Of a stretch of 64,000 nucleotides of DNA, positions 9,047-17,445 are shown one piece after another. Positions within the stretch are counted from its first letter, which is position 1. Every line of letters starts with the position of its first letter. This DNA is from Aeromicrobium sp. Its GTDB lineage: Bacteria > Actinomycetota > Actinomycetes > Propionibacteriales > Nocardioidaceae. A program made the position numbers and the translations under genes. The notes below the pieces were generated by a model. The model saw nothing but the letters and a program-made list of their open reading frames with translations, had not been told where the DNA came from and made no database searches. The DNA is taken from assembly GCF_023146395.1 (NCBI RefSeq), contig NZ_JAGLCD010000004.1, positions 506,718 through 570,717 on the forward strand, given 5' to 3'.

Positions 9047-9064
9047 GGGACCGAATCCGGTCCC
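9047..9064 (-). terminator. Hairpin terminator of the DUF445 gene
   Basis: Perfect 7-bp arms GGGACCG/CGGTCCC around AATC, beginning 5 bases past the DUF445 stop codon on the minus strand. It separates that gene from the tRNA promoter. Confidence 0.6.
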
Positions 9065-9069
9065 TGCTC

Positions 9070-10341
9070 TCACCCGAGGTGCGACAGGGTGTGGATCACC
9101 AGGCCCGCGAGGCCGCCCACGACGGTGCCGTTGATCCGGATGAACTGCAGGTCGCGACCGACGTGGAGCTCGATCCGCTGGGCTGTCTCGACGCCGTCCC
9201 AGCGCGCCACGGTGGCCGAGATGACGGTCGCGAGCTCGTCGCCGTGACGCTCCACGGCGTACGACGCGACGTCGGCCGCGAGGTCGTCGACCCGCGCCGC
9301 CAACCGGGCGTCGGTCTGCAGGCGGCGGCCGAGGGCCTCGACCTCTTCCACGGCCCGGCGACGCAGCAGCCCGTCCTCGACGAGGGCCTCGGTCAGCGCG
9401 CCCTTGAGCGAGGTCCAGAGCGACACCGCGGTCGCGACGACCTGGGGCTGGTTCAGGACCCGCTCCTTCAGCCGGTCCGCCCGCTCCCGCGTGGCCGGGT
9501 CGTCCTGCAGGTCCCGGGCGAGCTGGCCGAGCCAGTGGTCGAATGCCGCCCGCGCCCGGTGCTCCGGGTCGTCACGGATCTCGGCGACCCACCGGACCGC
9601 CTCCAGGTGCAACCGGGCGGCGACACGGTCGTCGACCCACTGCGGCGTCCACCACGGGGCGCGCTGCTCGACGATCTGGGCGACCTCCGCGCGATTGCTC
9701 ACGAGCCAGCGGTGCAGCTCCTCGGTCACGAGGTCGACCAGGCCCGTGTGCGCGCCGTCGCGCACGATCTCGGCGATCATCTGCCCCACGGCCGGGCCCA
9801 TCGGCTCCGCGGACAGCTTCGGCACCATGACGTCGCGGACCAGTGCCTCGACGTCGTCGTCGCTGATGCGGTCCAGTCCGTGGGCCGCGATGCGCGACCC
9901 GGCATGGACCAGGCGCTCGGCATGGCCCGGCTCGAGCAGCCACGACGCGGCGTGGTCGGCGACCCCGACGGCCATCAGGCGCTCGCGGACGACCTCGGGC
10001 TGCAGGAAGTTGTCGACCACGAAGTCCTGCAGGCTCTCCCCCAGCGACTCCTTGCGCCGCGGGATGATCGCGGTGTGCGGGATCGGAATCCTGAGTGGAT
10101 GACGGAACAACGCCGTGACGGCGAACCAGTCGGCGATCGCGCCCACCATCGCAGCCTCGGACGTGGCGTTGACGTAGGCGAGCCACCCGTTCGCGTCCCG
10201 GGTCAGAACGAACACGAGCGCTGCGATCACGAGCAGCGACGTCGCCACACCTCGCATCCGCCGCAGCGACCGCCGACGCTCGAGGTCCTTGCCCGAGAGC
10301 TCGGCAGGCATGGCGAACGACGTCGTCGTCTCGGCGGGCAT
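9070..10341 (-). CDS. DUF445 family membrane-associated protein
   Basis: A 423-residue protein with the DUF445 signature: a hydrophobic segment at about 31-47, then the conserved DWFAVTALFRHPL at 71-83 with IPHTAIIPRRKESLG soon after. A long helical region follows, and the C-terminal hydrophobic tail (GGLAGLVIHTLSHL) probably inserts in the membrane. The molecular function of the family is unknown. The ATG at 10341 is chosen over an upstream extension because TACGCT lies 6 nt before it and the extension is composition-poor. It is transcribed divergently from the CPBP protease gene. Confidence 0.85.
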   Translation of the reverse strand: MPAETTTSFAMPAELSGKDLERRRSLRRMRGVATSLLVIAALVFVLTRDANGWLAYVNATSEAAMVGAIADWFAVTALFRHPLRIPIPHTAIIPRRKESLGESLQDFVVDNFLQPEVVRERLMAVGVADHAASWLLEPGHAERLVHAGSRIAAHGLDRISDDDVEALVRDVMVPKLSAEPMGPAVGQMIAEIVRDGAHTGLVDLVTEELHRWLVSNRAEVAQIVEQRAPWWTPQWVDDRVAARLHLEAVRWVAEIRDDPEHRARAAFDHWLGQLARDLQDDPATRERADRLKERVLNQPQVVATAVSLWTSLKGALTEALVEDGLLRRRAVEEVEALGRRLQTDARLAARVDDLAADVASYAVERHGDELATVISATVARWDGVETAQRIELHVGRDLQFIRINGTVVGGLAGLVIHTLSHLG

Positions 10342-10347
10342 TCCCGC

Positions 10348-10353
10348 AGCGTA
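10348..10353 (-). promoter_or_regulatory. -10 box TACGCT, leaderless start of the DUF445 gene
   Basis: TACGCT on the minus strand ends 6 nt before the ATG at 10341. It is divergent from the TAGACT box at 10386. Confidence 0.5.
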
Positions 10354-10385
10354 GCGACGACCGCAGGGCCCCGCCCCTCGCTGCG

Positions 10386-10391
10386 TAGACT
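10386..10391 (+). promoter_or_regulatory. -10 box TAGACT upstream of the CPBP gene leader ORF
   Basis: TAGACT ends 6 nt before a GTG at 10398, which begins a 14-codon leader ORF rather than the protease gene itself. Confidence 0.5.
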
Positions 10392-10397
10392 CGCGCC

Positions 10398-10442
10398 GTG
10401 AGCAGTCACGACCATGCCCGGCGCGACACCGACGTCCGGTGA
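10398..10442 (+). CDS. Possible 14-codon leader ORF overlapping the CPBP gene
   Basis: GTG at 10398 opens a 14-codon frame (VSSHDHARRDTDVR) ending in TGA at 10440-10442. The stop overlaps the GTG start of the CPBP gene as GTGA, so translation of the two could be coupled. The downstream start has no visible ribosome-binding site, while the leader start has a -10 box at leaderless distance. That the peptide is made is an inference; it resembles no family I know. Confidence 0.4.
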   Translation: MSSHDHARRDTDVR

Positions 10443-11194
10443 GCACCGACGTCACGCCCGCCCCCGCCGTGCCCGACCGGCGCCGGGTCCGGGCCGAGAT
10501 CTGGATCGTCCTCGGGCTCTCCCTCGGGCAGTCGGCCGTCTACGCCGTGCTGAGCCTGGTCGTCAAGCTCACGAACGGCGGCCTCCGCACCTCTACCGCG
10601 ACGCTCAACTCCTCGCGGGCCGACCAGCAGTGGCTCGACCTGACGCTCCAGGTGCTGTCGATCGTGTTCGCGCTCGTGCCGGTCTTCCTGGCGCTCTACC
10701 TCCTCGCGGGGCGGTCGATCGGCCTCGACCGGCGCTCCCCCGGGCGTGACACGGCCACCGGCGTCCTGCTGGCCCTGGTGATCGGCGTCCCCGGCCTGGG
10801 CCTGTACGCCGCCGGACGCGCCCTGGGGGTCACGGCCGAGATCGTCACGGCCCCCGACACGGTCTACTGGTGGACCGTCGTGATCCTCGTGGCCGCGGCC
10901 CTGCAGAACGGACTCCTCGAGGAGGTCGTGGTCGTCGGCTACCTCCACGAACGGTTGCGCGACCTGGGTTGGGGCATGTGGCCGGTGATCATCACAAGTG
11001 CCCTGCTGCGCGGCAGCTATCACCTGTACCAGGGATTCGGTCAGGCGATCGGCAACGTCGTCATGGGGCTCGTGTTCGGCTGGTGGTACCAGCGCACCGG
11101 ACGCGTCATGCCGCTCGTGATCGCCCACACCCTGCTCGACGTCGTCGCGTTCGTGGGCTACCTGAGCCTCGGTGATGCCCTGGGCCTGCGGTGA
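10439..11194 (+). CDS. CPBP-family intramembrane glutamic endopeptidase (CAAX/Abi type)
   Basis: A 251-residue polytopic membrane protein. Motif 1 has the glutamate pair E161-E162 (LLEEVVVVGYLHERL), motif 2 is R191-x3-H195 (LLRGSYHLYQG), and motif 3 is IAHTLLD with H230 and D234. These are the catalytic residues of the CPBP/Rce1-like intramembrane proteases. Substrates of bacterial members are mostly unknown; some act in bacteriocin self-immunity or protein processing. The GTG at 10439 follows the 4-nt overlap with the leader ORF. The gene is 32 nt upstream of the nitronate monooxygenase gene, which has its own -10 box. Confidence 0.87.
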   Translation: MSTDVTPAPAVPDRRRVRAEIWIVLGLSLGQSAVYAVLSLVVKLTNGGLRTSTATLNSSRADQQWLDLTLQVLSIVFALVPVFLALYLLAGRSIGLDRRSPGRDTATGVLLALVIGVPGLGLYAAGRALGVTAEIVTAPDTVYWWTVVILVAAALQNGLLEEVVVVGYLHERLRDLGWGMWPVIITSALLRGSYHLYQGFGQAIGNVVMGLVFGWWYQRTGRVMPLVIAHTLLDVVAFVGYLSLGDALGLR

Positions 11195-11214
11195 GCGCAG
11201 GCGGGCCCGCGGCC

Positions 11215-11220
11215 TACGGT
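11215..11220 (+). promoter_or_regulatory. -10 box TACGGT, leaderless start of the nitronate monooxygenase gene
   Basis: TACGGT ends 6 nt before the GTG at 11227. Confidence 0.5.
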
Positions 11221-11226
11221 GGAGCA

Positions 11227-12252
11227 GTGGCACTTCCGAGACTCAGGCGAGCCGTCCTGGCGGCCCCGATGGCCGGCGGCGTGTCGACTCCTGCGCTCGT
11301 GATCGCCGTAGGAGAGGCAGGCGGGCTCGGCCAGCTGGCGGCTGGTTACCTCCCACCGCAGACCGTGGAGGCTCAGGTCCGGCAGGTGCAAGCGTCGGGC
11401 GTTCCCTTCGGGGTGAACGTCTTCGTTGCCGAGACGATGGACCCAGCTCGTGAGGCGGAGGCGGTTGAGCGATACCGCCGCCGCCTCCAACCACTCGCCG
11501 AGCACCTCGATGCCGCGCTGCCCGAGCCTGACTGGGCCGACACCGACCACTACCGCGAGAAGCTGGATCTACTCGCCCGCCTCGCTCCCCCCGTCGTCTC
11601 GTTCACCTTCGGGTGTCCCGATCCTGTCGACATCCAGCGCCTCCGCGACGCCGGTTCGGCCGTGGTCGTCACCGTCACCTCCGCAGCGGAGGCTCAGGCG
11701 GCTGCCGCGGCCGGCGCCGACGCACTGTGCGTGCAGGGCTTCGAGGCCGGCGGTCATCGCGGGACCTGGGACCGGCGCGCCGTTCCGGAGTCCGCCGGCC
11801 TGCTCGCGCTGCTGCACGAGACGCAGAAGGTCTGCGACCTTCCCCTGATCGGGGCCGGCGGCGTCATGACGAGCGCCCAGGCCGCTGGGGCTCTGGAGGC
11901 CGGGGCCGTCGCGATCCAGGCCGGGAGCGCCTTCCTCCTCGTCGACGAGGCAGGCACCCGTCCGGCGCATCGGCGTGCCCTGACGGAGCCGGACCGCGAG
12001 TCCGTCCTCACTCGGGCTTTCTCCGGCCGTGTCGGTCGCGGGCTCGCGAACACGTGGACGGCCACATTTCCCGACGCTCCGCCGACGTTCCCCGTCGTGG
12101 ACCAGCTCACCAAGCCCCTTCGGGCCCGCGCCGGTGCGTTGGAGGACCCGGAGCACCTGAATCTCTGGGCCGGCACTGGCTGGCGCGAGGCACGCGTGGG
12201 CACGGCCGCCGAGGTCGTGCAGCGCCTCGACCCCGCCCTGGGACGGCGATGA
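11227..12252 (+). CDS. Nitronate monooxygenase / NPD-like FMN-binding TIM barrel
   Basis: A 341-residue protein of the 2-nitropropane dioxygenase family. The N-terminus VLAAPMAGGVSTPAL is typical. VSFTFGCP and the FMN-binding stretch GADALCVQGFEAGGHRG follow, then LIGAGGVM and AIQAGSAFLL near the C-terminal phosphate-binding region. The family oxidises alkyl nitronates with FMN and oxygen in the cytoplasm, usually as detoxification. The GTG at 11227 is supported by TACGGT 6 nt upstream and by the family N-terminus. Its stop overlaps the hrpA start as ATGA, so the two are translationally coupled although no functional link is known. Confidence 0.85.
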   Translation: MALPRLRRAVLAAPMAGGVSTPALVIAVGEAGGLGQLAAGYLPPQTVEAQVRQVQASGVPFGVNVFVAETMDPAREAEAVERYRRRLQPLAEHLDAALPEPDWADTDHYREKLDLLARLAPPVVSFTFGCPDPVDIQRLRDAGSAVVVTVTSAAEAQAAAAAGADALCVQGFEAGGHRGTWDRRAVPESAGLLALLHETQKVCDLPLIGAGGVMTSAQAAGALEAGAVAIQAGSAFLLVDEAGTRPAHRRALTEPDRESVLTRAFSGRVGRGLANTWTATFPDAPPTFPVVDQLTKPLRARAGALEDPEHLNLWAGTGWREARVGTAAEVVQRLDPALGRR

Positions 12253-15200
12253 GACTCGACTTCGACGACGCCCTGCCGATCTCGGCGCGCCGTGACGAGA
12301 TCGCGGAGGCGATCCGCGATCACCAAGTCGTGGTCGTCGCGGGCGAGACCGGATCCGGCAAGACCACGCAGCTGCCCAAGATCGCGCTGGGACTGGGACG
12401 AGAGAAGATCGCGCACACCCAGCCCCGGCGCATCGCGGCACGCTCGGTGGCCAAGCGCATCGCCGAGGAGTGCGCCGTCGAGCTGGGCGCTGAGGTCGGC
12501 TACGCCGTGCGGTTCGACGACCAGAGCTCGGCCGAGACCCAGGTCAGGCTCGTGACCGACGGACTGCTGCTGCAGGAGATCCACCACGACCGCGACCTTC
12601 GTCGCTACGACACGATCATCGTCGACGAGGCGCACGAGCGGTCGCTGTCGATCGACTTCCTGCTCGGCTACCTGCGTCAGCTCCTGCCGCGCCGGCCCGA
12701 CCTGAAGGTCGTCATCACCTCGGCCACGATCGACGTCGAGCGATTCGCCGAGCTGTTCGACGCACCGGTGATCGAGGTCAGCGGACGCACCTATCCCGTG
12801 GAGGTGCGGTACCGCCCGCTCAGCGATCCCGACGCCGGAGACCTGCTCGACGCCATCGCGGCCGCGGTCGAGGAGCTGCCTCGCGACGGCGACATCCTGG
12901 TCTTCCTGCCCGGCGAGCGCGACATCCGTGACGTCGACGAGCACCTGTCGGGCCGCAAGTACCGGAACACCCAGATCCTGCCGCTGTTCGGCCGGCTCTC
13001 GGCCGCCGACCAGCAGAAGATCTTCGCGGCGCACACCGGCCGCCGCATCGTGCTGTCGACCAACGTCGCCGAGACCTCCCTGACCGTGCCGGGCATCCGC
13101 TACGTCATCGATCCCGGGCTGGCACGGATCTCCCGGTACAGCCAGCGCCTCAAGGTGCAACGGCTGCCGATCGAGCCGATCTCGCAGGCCAGCGCCGCGC
13201 AGCGCGCCGGTCGGTGCGGTCGCGTCGCCGACGGCATCTGCATCCGCCTGTACGCCGAGGAGGACTTCGAGGGACGCCCGGAGTTCACCGATCCCGAGAT
13301 CCAGCGCACCAACCTGGCGTCGGTCCTGATGCAGATGGCCTCGCTCGACCTCGGACCGATCGAGGAGTTCGGCTTCCTCGACCCCCCGGACTCCCGATCG
13401 GTCACCGACGGGGTCGCCCTGCTGCGGGAGCTGGGCGCCATCGTCGATGCCCCCGGAACGGGCACGGCCGGTGCGCTGCGGCTCACCCGCCTCGGGCGCA
13501 CGATGGCACGGATGCCGGTCGACCCGCGGCTCGCCCGCATGATCGTGGCCGCCGACCGCCTGGGCTGCCTCGCCGACGTGCTCGTGATCGTCGCCGCGAT
13601 GTCGATCCAGGACCCGCGCGAGCGCCCGCTCGAGAAGCAGCAGGCCGCCGACGAGAAGCACGCGCGGTTCCGGCAGCCCGACTCGGACTTCCTGTCCTGG
13701 CTGAGCCTGTGGAGCTACCTGCGGGAGCAGCGCGACGCGATGTCGCACTCGAAGTTCCGGACGATGTGCAAGACCGAGTTCCTGCACTACCTCCGGGTCC
13801 GGGAGTGGCAGGACGTCCACGGACAGCTGCGCCGGACGACGCGCGACCTGGGCATGAAGCCGGGCGAGGCAGGCGCCGACCCCGACACGGTGCACCGGGC
13901 CCTGCTCACGGGACTGCTGTCGCACGTCGGGCTGCGGGAGACCGACGGCAAGGAGTACGCGGGCGCCCGAGGGGCCCGGTTCATGGTCTTTCCCGGATCC
14001 GGCCTCGCGAAGAAGCCGCCGGCCTGGGTCATGGCGGCCGAGCTGGTCGAGACCACCCGACTCTGGGCGCGCACCGCGGCACGGGTGCAGCCGGAGTGGA
14101 TCGAGGAGGCCGCGTCGCACCTGGTCAAGCGCCAGTACGCCGAGCCGCACTGGTCGACCCGGCGTGGTGCGGCCATGGCCCGCGAGCGGGTGCTGCTCTA
14201 CGGCCTGCCCGTCGTCGCCGACCGGGTGGTGCCGCTCTCCCGGTTCGACGCTCCCCTGGCCCGCGAGCTCTTCGTGCGGCACGCGCTCGTCCAGGGCGAG
14301 TGGCGCACGCACCACCGCTTCTGGGATCGCAATCAGAAGCTGCTCGCCGAGGTCGACGCGCTCGAGTCGCGGGTGCGGCGTCGTGACCTCCGGGTCGACG
14401 ACGAGACGCTCTACGCCTTCTACGACGAACGGATCCCGGCCGACGTCGTGTCCACGCGACACTTCGACGGCTGGTGGAAGAAGGCGCGGCGCGAGGCCCC
14501 GGACCTGCTGGACCTGTCGATGGCCGATCTGGTGCAGACCGAGGCCGATGCCGACGCGTTCCCGACGCAGTGGTTCTCCGACGGCGCTCCGATGCCCCTC
14601 ACGTACACGTTCGAACCCGGCACGGTCGACGACGGCGTCATGGTCGACGTGACGCTCGACCAGCTGCCCGGTCTGGACGACACGGCCTTCGGCTGGCAGG
14701 TCGAGGGACACCGCCGCGACCTCGTGGAGGGGCTCGTGCGTTCGCTGCCGAAGTCGATCCGGCGCGAGTTCGTGCCGGTGCCGCAGGTCGTCGGCGAGGT
14801 CCTGGGACAGCTCGACCCGGCCCGCGGCACCGTCACCGACGAGCTGGCGCGGGTGCTGTCGGCCCGCGGCGGCAGCGTCGTGCGCGCCGACGACTTTGCG
14901 CCGGCGACGCTCCCGGACCACCTGCGGGTCAAGTTCCGCGTGCGCGACGACTCCGGTGAGGAGGTGGCGCGCGGGCACGACCTCGAGGTCCTGCGCGAGC
15001 AGCTGCGGCCCCGACTGCGCGAGCAGCTGCAGGACGCGACGGGCGACCTCGAGCAGTCCGGCGCGCGCACCTGGACGTTCGGGACGGTGCCGGCCGAGGT
15101 CACGGCGGTCCGTCAGACCGGCTACCCCACCGTCGTCGACGAGGGGACGTCGGTCGGGCTGCGGGTCCTGGAGTCGCCCGCCGAGCAGCGTGCCGCGGGC

Positions 15201-15869
15201 CTGCGGGGTCAGGCCCGACTGATGTCCTTCGAGCTGCCGTCGGTCGTGCCCGCGATCGGCCGCACGCTCGACACGCGCGCGAAGCTCACGTTGCAGACGG
15301 GCCCCTACCGCGATGCCGCCGAGGTCATCGAGGCCTGCTGGCTCGCGGCGCTGGACCACCTCGTGGAGCGCCACGGCGGGCCGGTCTCGGACGAGGCGGC
15401 CTTCGCCGCGCTGACCGACACCGTCCGCCAGGAGGTCTTCGACGTCACGCAGCGGGCCGTGACCCACGTGATCCGGGCGTACGACCGGCTCGGCGACGTG
15501 CGACCCGGCGCCGACGAGGCCGGTGAGGACGTCCGCGTGCAGCTGTCGTGGCTCGTCTACCCCGGATTCGTCCGCGACATGGGGATCGACCGGCTCCCCC
15601 GCCTCGCGGTGTACCTGCAGGCGGCTGCGCTACGCCTGCAGACCGGCGGCACCCCGCCGCCCCTGTTGGAGGCCCAGGACCTCGAGGCCGAGTTCCACCG
15701 CAGGTCGGCGCAGCTGCGCGAGTGGCAGCGCCTCACGCCCGAGGTCCAGAAGGTCCGGTGGGCCCTGGAGGAGCTCCGCGTCAGCATCACGGCCCAGCGC
15801 CTCGGCACCGCCCACCCCGTCAGCCTCAAGCGTGTCCGCACGATGCTCGACACCCTCCCCACCCCTTAA
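12249..15869 (+). CDS. hrpA: ATP-dependent RNA helicase HrpA
   Basis: A 1206-residue DEAH-box helicase. Walker A is GETGSGKTTQ near 32-41, the DEAH box in VDEAHERS is near 126, motif III is TSAT, and motif VI is QRAGRCGR. Helicase-associated and OB-fold regions follow, then the large C-terminal DUF3418 domain typical of HrpA. It unwinds RNA and, in other bacteria, acts in mRNA processing and in rescuing stalled or collided ribosomes. It is slightly shorter than the roughly 1300 residues of the E. coli protein but contains every domain. The ATG overlaps the upstream stop by 4 nt. A 59-bp inverted repeat begins 24 bases past the stop. Confidence 0.93.
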   Translation: MRLDFDDALPISARRDEIAEAIRDHQVVVVAGETGSGKTTQLPKIALGLGREKIAHTQPRRIAARSVAKRIAEECAVELGAEVGYAVRFDDQSSAETQVRLVTDGLLLQEIHHDRDLRRYDTIIVDEAHERSLSIDFLLGYLRQLLPRRPDLKVVITSATIDVERFAELFDAPVIEVSGRTYPVEVRYRPLSDPDAGDLLDAIAAAVEELPRDGDILVFLPGERDIRDVDEHLSGRKYRNTQILPLFGRLSAADQQKIFAAHTGRRIVLSTNVAETSLTVPGIRYVIDPGLARISRYSQRLKVQRLPIEPISQASAAQRAGRCGRVADGICIRLYAEEDFEGRPEFTDPEIQRTNLASVLMQMASLDLGPIEEFGFLDPPDSRSVTDGVALLRELGAIVDAPGTGTAGALRLTRLGRTMARMPVDPRLARMIVAADRLGCLADVLVIVAAMSIQDPRERPLEKQQAADEKHARFRQPDSDFLSWLSLWSYLREQRDAMSHSKFRTMCKTEFLHYLRVREWQDVHGQLRRTTRDLGMKPGEAGADPDTVHRALLTGLLSHVGLRETDGKEYAGARGARFMVFPGSGLAKKPPAWVMAAELVETTRLWARTAARVQPEWIEEAASHLVKRQYAEPHWSTRRGAAMARERVLLYGLPVVADRVVPLSRFDAPLARELFVRHALVQGEWRTHHRFWDRNQKLLAEVDALESRVRRRDLRVDDETLYAFYDERIPADVVSTRHFDGWWKKARREAPDLLDLSMADLVQTEADADAFPTQWFSDGAPMPLTYTFEPGTVDDGVMVDVTLDQLPGLDDTAFGWQVEGHRRDLVEGLVRSLPKSIRREFVPVPQVVGEVLGQLDPARGTVTDELARVLSARGGSVVRADDFAPATLPDHLRVKFRVRDDSGEEVARGHDLEVLREQLRPRLREQLQDATGDLEQSGARTWTFGTVPAEVTAVRQTGYPTVVDEGTSVGLRVLESPAEQRAAGLRGQARLMSFELPSVVPAIGRTLDTRAKLTLQTGPYRDAAEVIEACWLAALDHLVERHGGPVSDEAAFAALTDTVRQEVFDVTQRAVTHVIRAYDRLGDVRPGADEAGEDVRVQLSWLVYPGFVRDMGIDRLPRLAVYLQAAALRLQTGGTPPPLLEAQDLEAEFHRRSAQLREWQRLTPEVQKVRWALEELRVSITAQRLGTAHPVSLKRVRTMLDTLPTP

Positions 15870-15893
15870 GCCACCCAGATGTGGCAAACGCCC

Positions 15894-15952
15894 AGATGTG
15901 GACAGTTCCGCACGTGATCCGGCCCGCCGGTGGTGCGGGAGCGTCCACATCT
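15894..15952. repeat. 59-bp inverted repeat, copy A (left of the DUF559 gene)
   Basis: Two 20-nt arms (15894-15913 and 15933-15952) around a 19-nt loop. Both arms read AGATGTGGAC-N4-CCGCAC when oriented alike, with mismatches only in the four middle bases. Copy B on the other side of the DUF559 gene has the same arm length, the same loop length and the same conserved bases, but an unrelated loop. A partial half-site, CCCAGATGTGG, lies at 15874-15884 and is repeated at 15891-15901. It may also terminate hrpA transcription. Confidence 0.85.
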
Positions 15953-16034
15953 CGTCGCCCTGGGGACAGGATGGTTGTCCACAGCGGCCGAACCGGCGAT
16001 GTCGTGCGGCGCGGCAGGGCGGGATCGTCGACGG

Positions 16035-16937
16035 ATGGACCCATCTCGACCGTTCACCACACGCCAGGCCGAGCAGGCAGGAATCGGCCGGGGTGAGCTG
16101 CGCGGGCCGCGATTTCGACAGCTGGTGCGCGGCGTCCACATCGCGGCCGACGCGACGCTCGACCTTGGCATCTGGATCTCCGCTGCTCTGCTGCTCCTTC
16201 CGCCCGATGCCGTCGTGAGCCACACCACGGCGATGCGGCTGCACGGCTTCGATCCGCCCGGGCGTCACGGCTTGGAGTTCTCGACGAACACGCGGCTGCG
16301 CTGCCGGGTACCGGGCGTCGTCCTGCACCGACGCAAGGCGCCGCTCAGATCGATCGAGGTCGCGGGAGTCCGCGCCACCGGACCCGAACGGACCTTCGTC
16401 GACCTGGCCGTACGACTGAACCTGCCGACGCTCGTGGCGCTCGGCGACCACCTGGTCCACCGAGGCCTGACCCGCATCGAGGAGCTCGTCTGGTACGCCG
16501 AGTCGCATCACACCGACGGAGTCCGGCGATCTCGTCGCGTGCTGCGGCTCGTCCGCGAGGGAGCGGAGTCACCGCGGGAGACCTGGCTCCGCTTGATGCT
16601 TCGCTTCGCGAGGCTCCCCGAACCCGAGGTCAACGCGGACATCCACGACGAGCTGGGCCGATTCCTGGCGCGCGGCGACCTGGTGTTCCGGAGGTGGAAG
16701 GTCCTGGTCGAGTACGACGGGCGCCACCACGCCTTCGACACCACGACCTGGCACCGTGACCTTCGCCGTCGTGAACAGCTCGAGGCGGAAGGGTGGATCG
16801 TCATCGTCGTCACCCACGAGGACCTGCGCCTTCCGGCGACCGTGCCGACCCGGGTCTATCGAGCCCTCGCCGCTCGGGGCTACGCGGGACCAGCACCGGT
16901 CATGAGCGCCGAGTGGCGGCGCTGGTTCACGGCCTAG
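16035..16937 (+). CDS. DUF559 endonuclease-like protein with AbiEi-like N-terminus
   Basis: A 300-residue protein of a type common in actinobacteria. The first ~80 residues resemble the winged-helix 'TRQAEQAGIGRGELRG...RGVH' region of AbiEi-type antitoxins. The C-terminal ~110 residues match DUF559/Vsr-like PD-(D/E)XK nucleases: VLVEYDGRHH at 223-232 with E226 and D228, then a WHRDLRRREQLEAEGW helix and a VIVVTHEDL strand. A nicking or DNA-binding role is inferred from the fold and is not shown. No AbiEii-type toxin gene is adjacent. GATCGT lies 6 nt before the ATG at 16035. The gene is bracketed by two matched 59-bp inverted repeats, and the right one starts 5 bases after its stop. Confidence 0.75.
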   Translation: MDPSRPFTTRQAEQAGIGRGELRGPRFRQLVRGVHIAADATLDLGIWISAALLLLPPDAVVSHTTAMRLHGFDPPGRHGLEFSTNTRLRCRVPGVVLHRRKAPLRSIEVAGVRATGPERTFVDLAVRLNLPTLVALGDHLVHRGLTRIEELVWYAESHHTDGVRRSRRVLRLVREGAESPRETWLRLMLRFARLPEPEVNADIHDELGRFLARGDLVFRRWKVLVEYDGRHHAFDTTTWHRDLRRREQLEAEGWIVIVVTHEDLRLPATVPTRVYRALAARGYAGPAPVMSAEWRRWFTA

Positions 16938-16941
16938 AACA

Positions 16942-17000
16942 AGATGTGGACACCTCCGCACCGAGAGCGGCGTTGCCAACGTGCGGAAGTGTCCACATCT
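16942..17000. repeat. 59-bp inverted repeat, copy B (right of the DUF559 gene)
   Basis: Two 20-nt arms (16942-16961 and 16981-17000) with a single mismatch, around a 19-nt loop. The arms share AGATGTGGAC-N4-CCGCAC with copy A. It lies between the convergent DUF559 and FKBP genes, so as RNA it would form a long hairpin able to terminate both. Confidence 0.9.
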
Positions 17001-17029
17001 CGTGGTCACATCGGGGTGGAGGGGGTGGG

Positions 17030-17392
17030 TCAGGCGACGTCGAGGAGATCGATGACGAAGACCAGGGTCTTGCCCGACAGGCGGTGTCCGCCGCCGGCGG
17101 GGCCGTAGGCGAGCTCGGGCGGGGCGACGATCTGGCGGCGTCCGCCGACCTTCATGCCGGGGATGCCCTGCTGCCACGCGGCGATCAGGTTGGGCAGCGG
17201 GAAGCGCGCCGACTGGCCGCGGTCCCACGAGGCGTCGAACTGCTCACCCGTTTCGAACTCGACACCGACGTAGTGGACGTCGACGACGCCGCCGGCGACG
17301 GCCTCGGCACCCTCGCCCTCGACGAGATCGGTGACCGTCAGCTCGGTCGGAGGCGGGCCGGGGATGAAGTCAACTTCAGGCTTGGAGGTCAT
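17030..17392 (-). CDS. FKBP-type peptidyl-prolyl cis-trans isomerase
   Basis: A 120-residue single FKBP domain. Family residues are visible in VDVHYVGVEFETGEQFDASWDRG (strands 2-3), in PLPNLIAAWQQGIPGMKVGGRRQIVAPPELAYG and in the final strand LVFVIDLLDV. It catalyses proline isomerisation during protein folding. There is no signal peptide, so it is cytosolic. CAGGAT ends 6 nt before the ATG at 17392, and the neighbouring divergent alcohol dehydrogenase gene has the same kind of start. Confidence 0.93.
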   Translation of the reverse strand: MTSKPEVDFIPGPPPTELTVTDLVEGEGAEAVAGGVVDVHYVGVEFETGEQFDASWDRGQSARFPLPNLIAAWQQGIPGMKVGGRRQIVAPPELAYGPAGGGHRLSGKTLVFVIDLLDVA

Positions 17393-17398
17393 GGATCG

Positions 17399-17404
17399 AT
17401 CCTG
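17399..17404 (-). promoter_or_regulatory. -10 box CAGGAT, leaderless start of the FKBP gene
   Basis: CAGGAT on the minus strand ends 6 nt before the ATG at 17392, within a 53-bp divergent region. Confidence 0.45.
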
Positions 17405-17433
17405 TCACACGCGCGATACCGCCTCGCGACGGG

Positions 17434-17439
17434 CAGAAT
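17434..17439 (+). promoter_or_regulatory. -10 box CAGAAT, leaderless start of the alcohol dehydrogenase gene
   Basis: CAGAAT ends 6 nt before the ATG at 17446, on the opposite strand to the FKBP promoter. Confidence 0.45.
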
Positions 17440-17445
17440 GGACCC

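Noticed and set aside
11754..15467. Very long open frame antisense to hrpA
   Set aside because: It mirrors the codon structure of hrpA, has a composition dominated by Arg/Leu/Asp typical of GC-rich shadows, and contains no recognisable domain.
16035..16937. DUF559 gene considered as a complete type IV toxin-antitoxin pair or a transposon
   Set aside because: No AbiEii-like toxin gene is adjacent, no transposase is present, and no target-site duplication could be seen outside the repeats.
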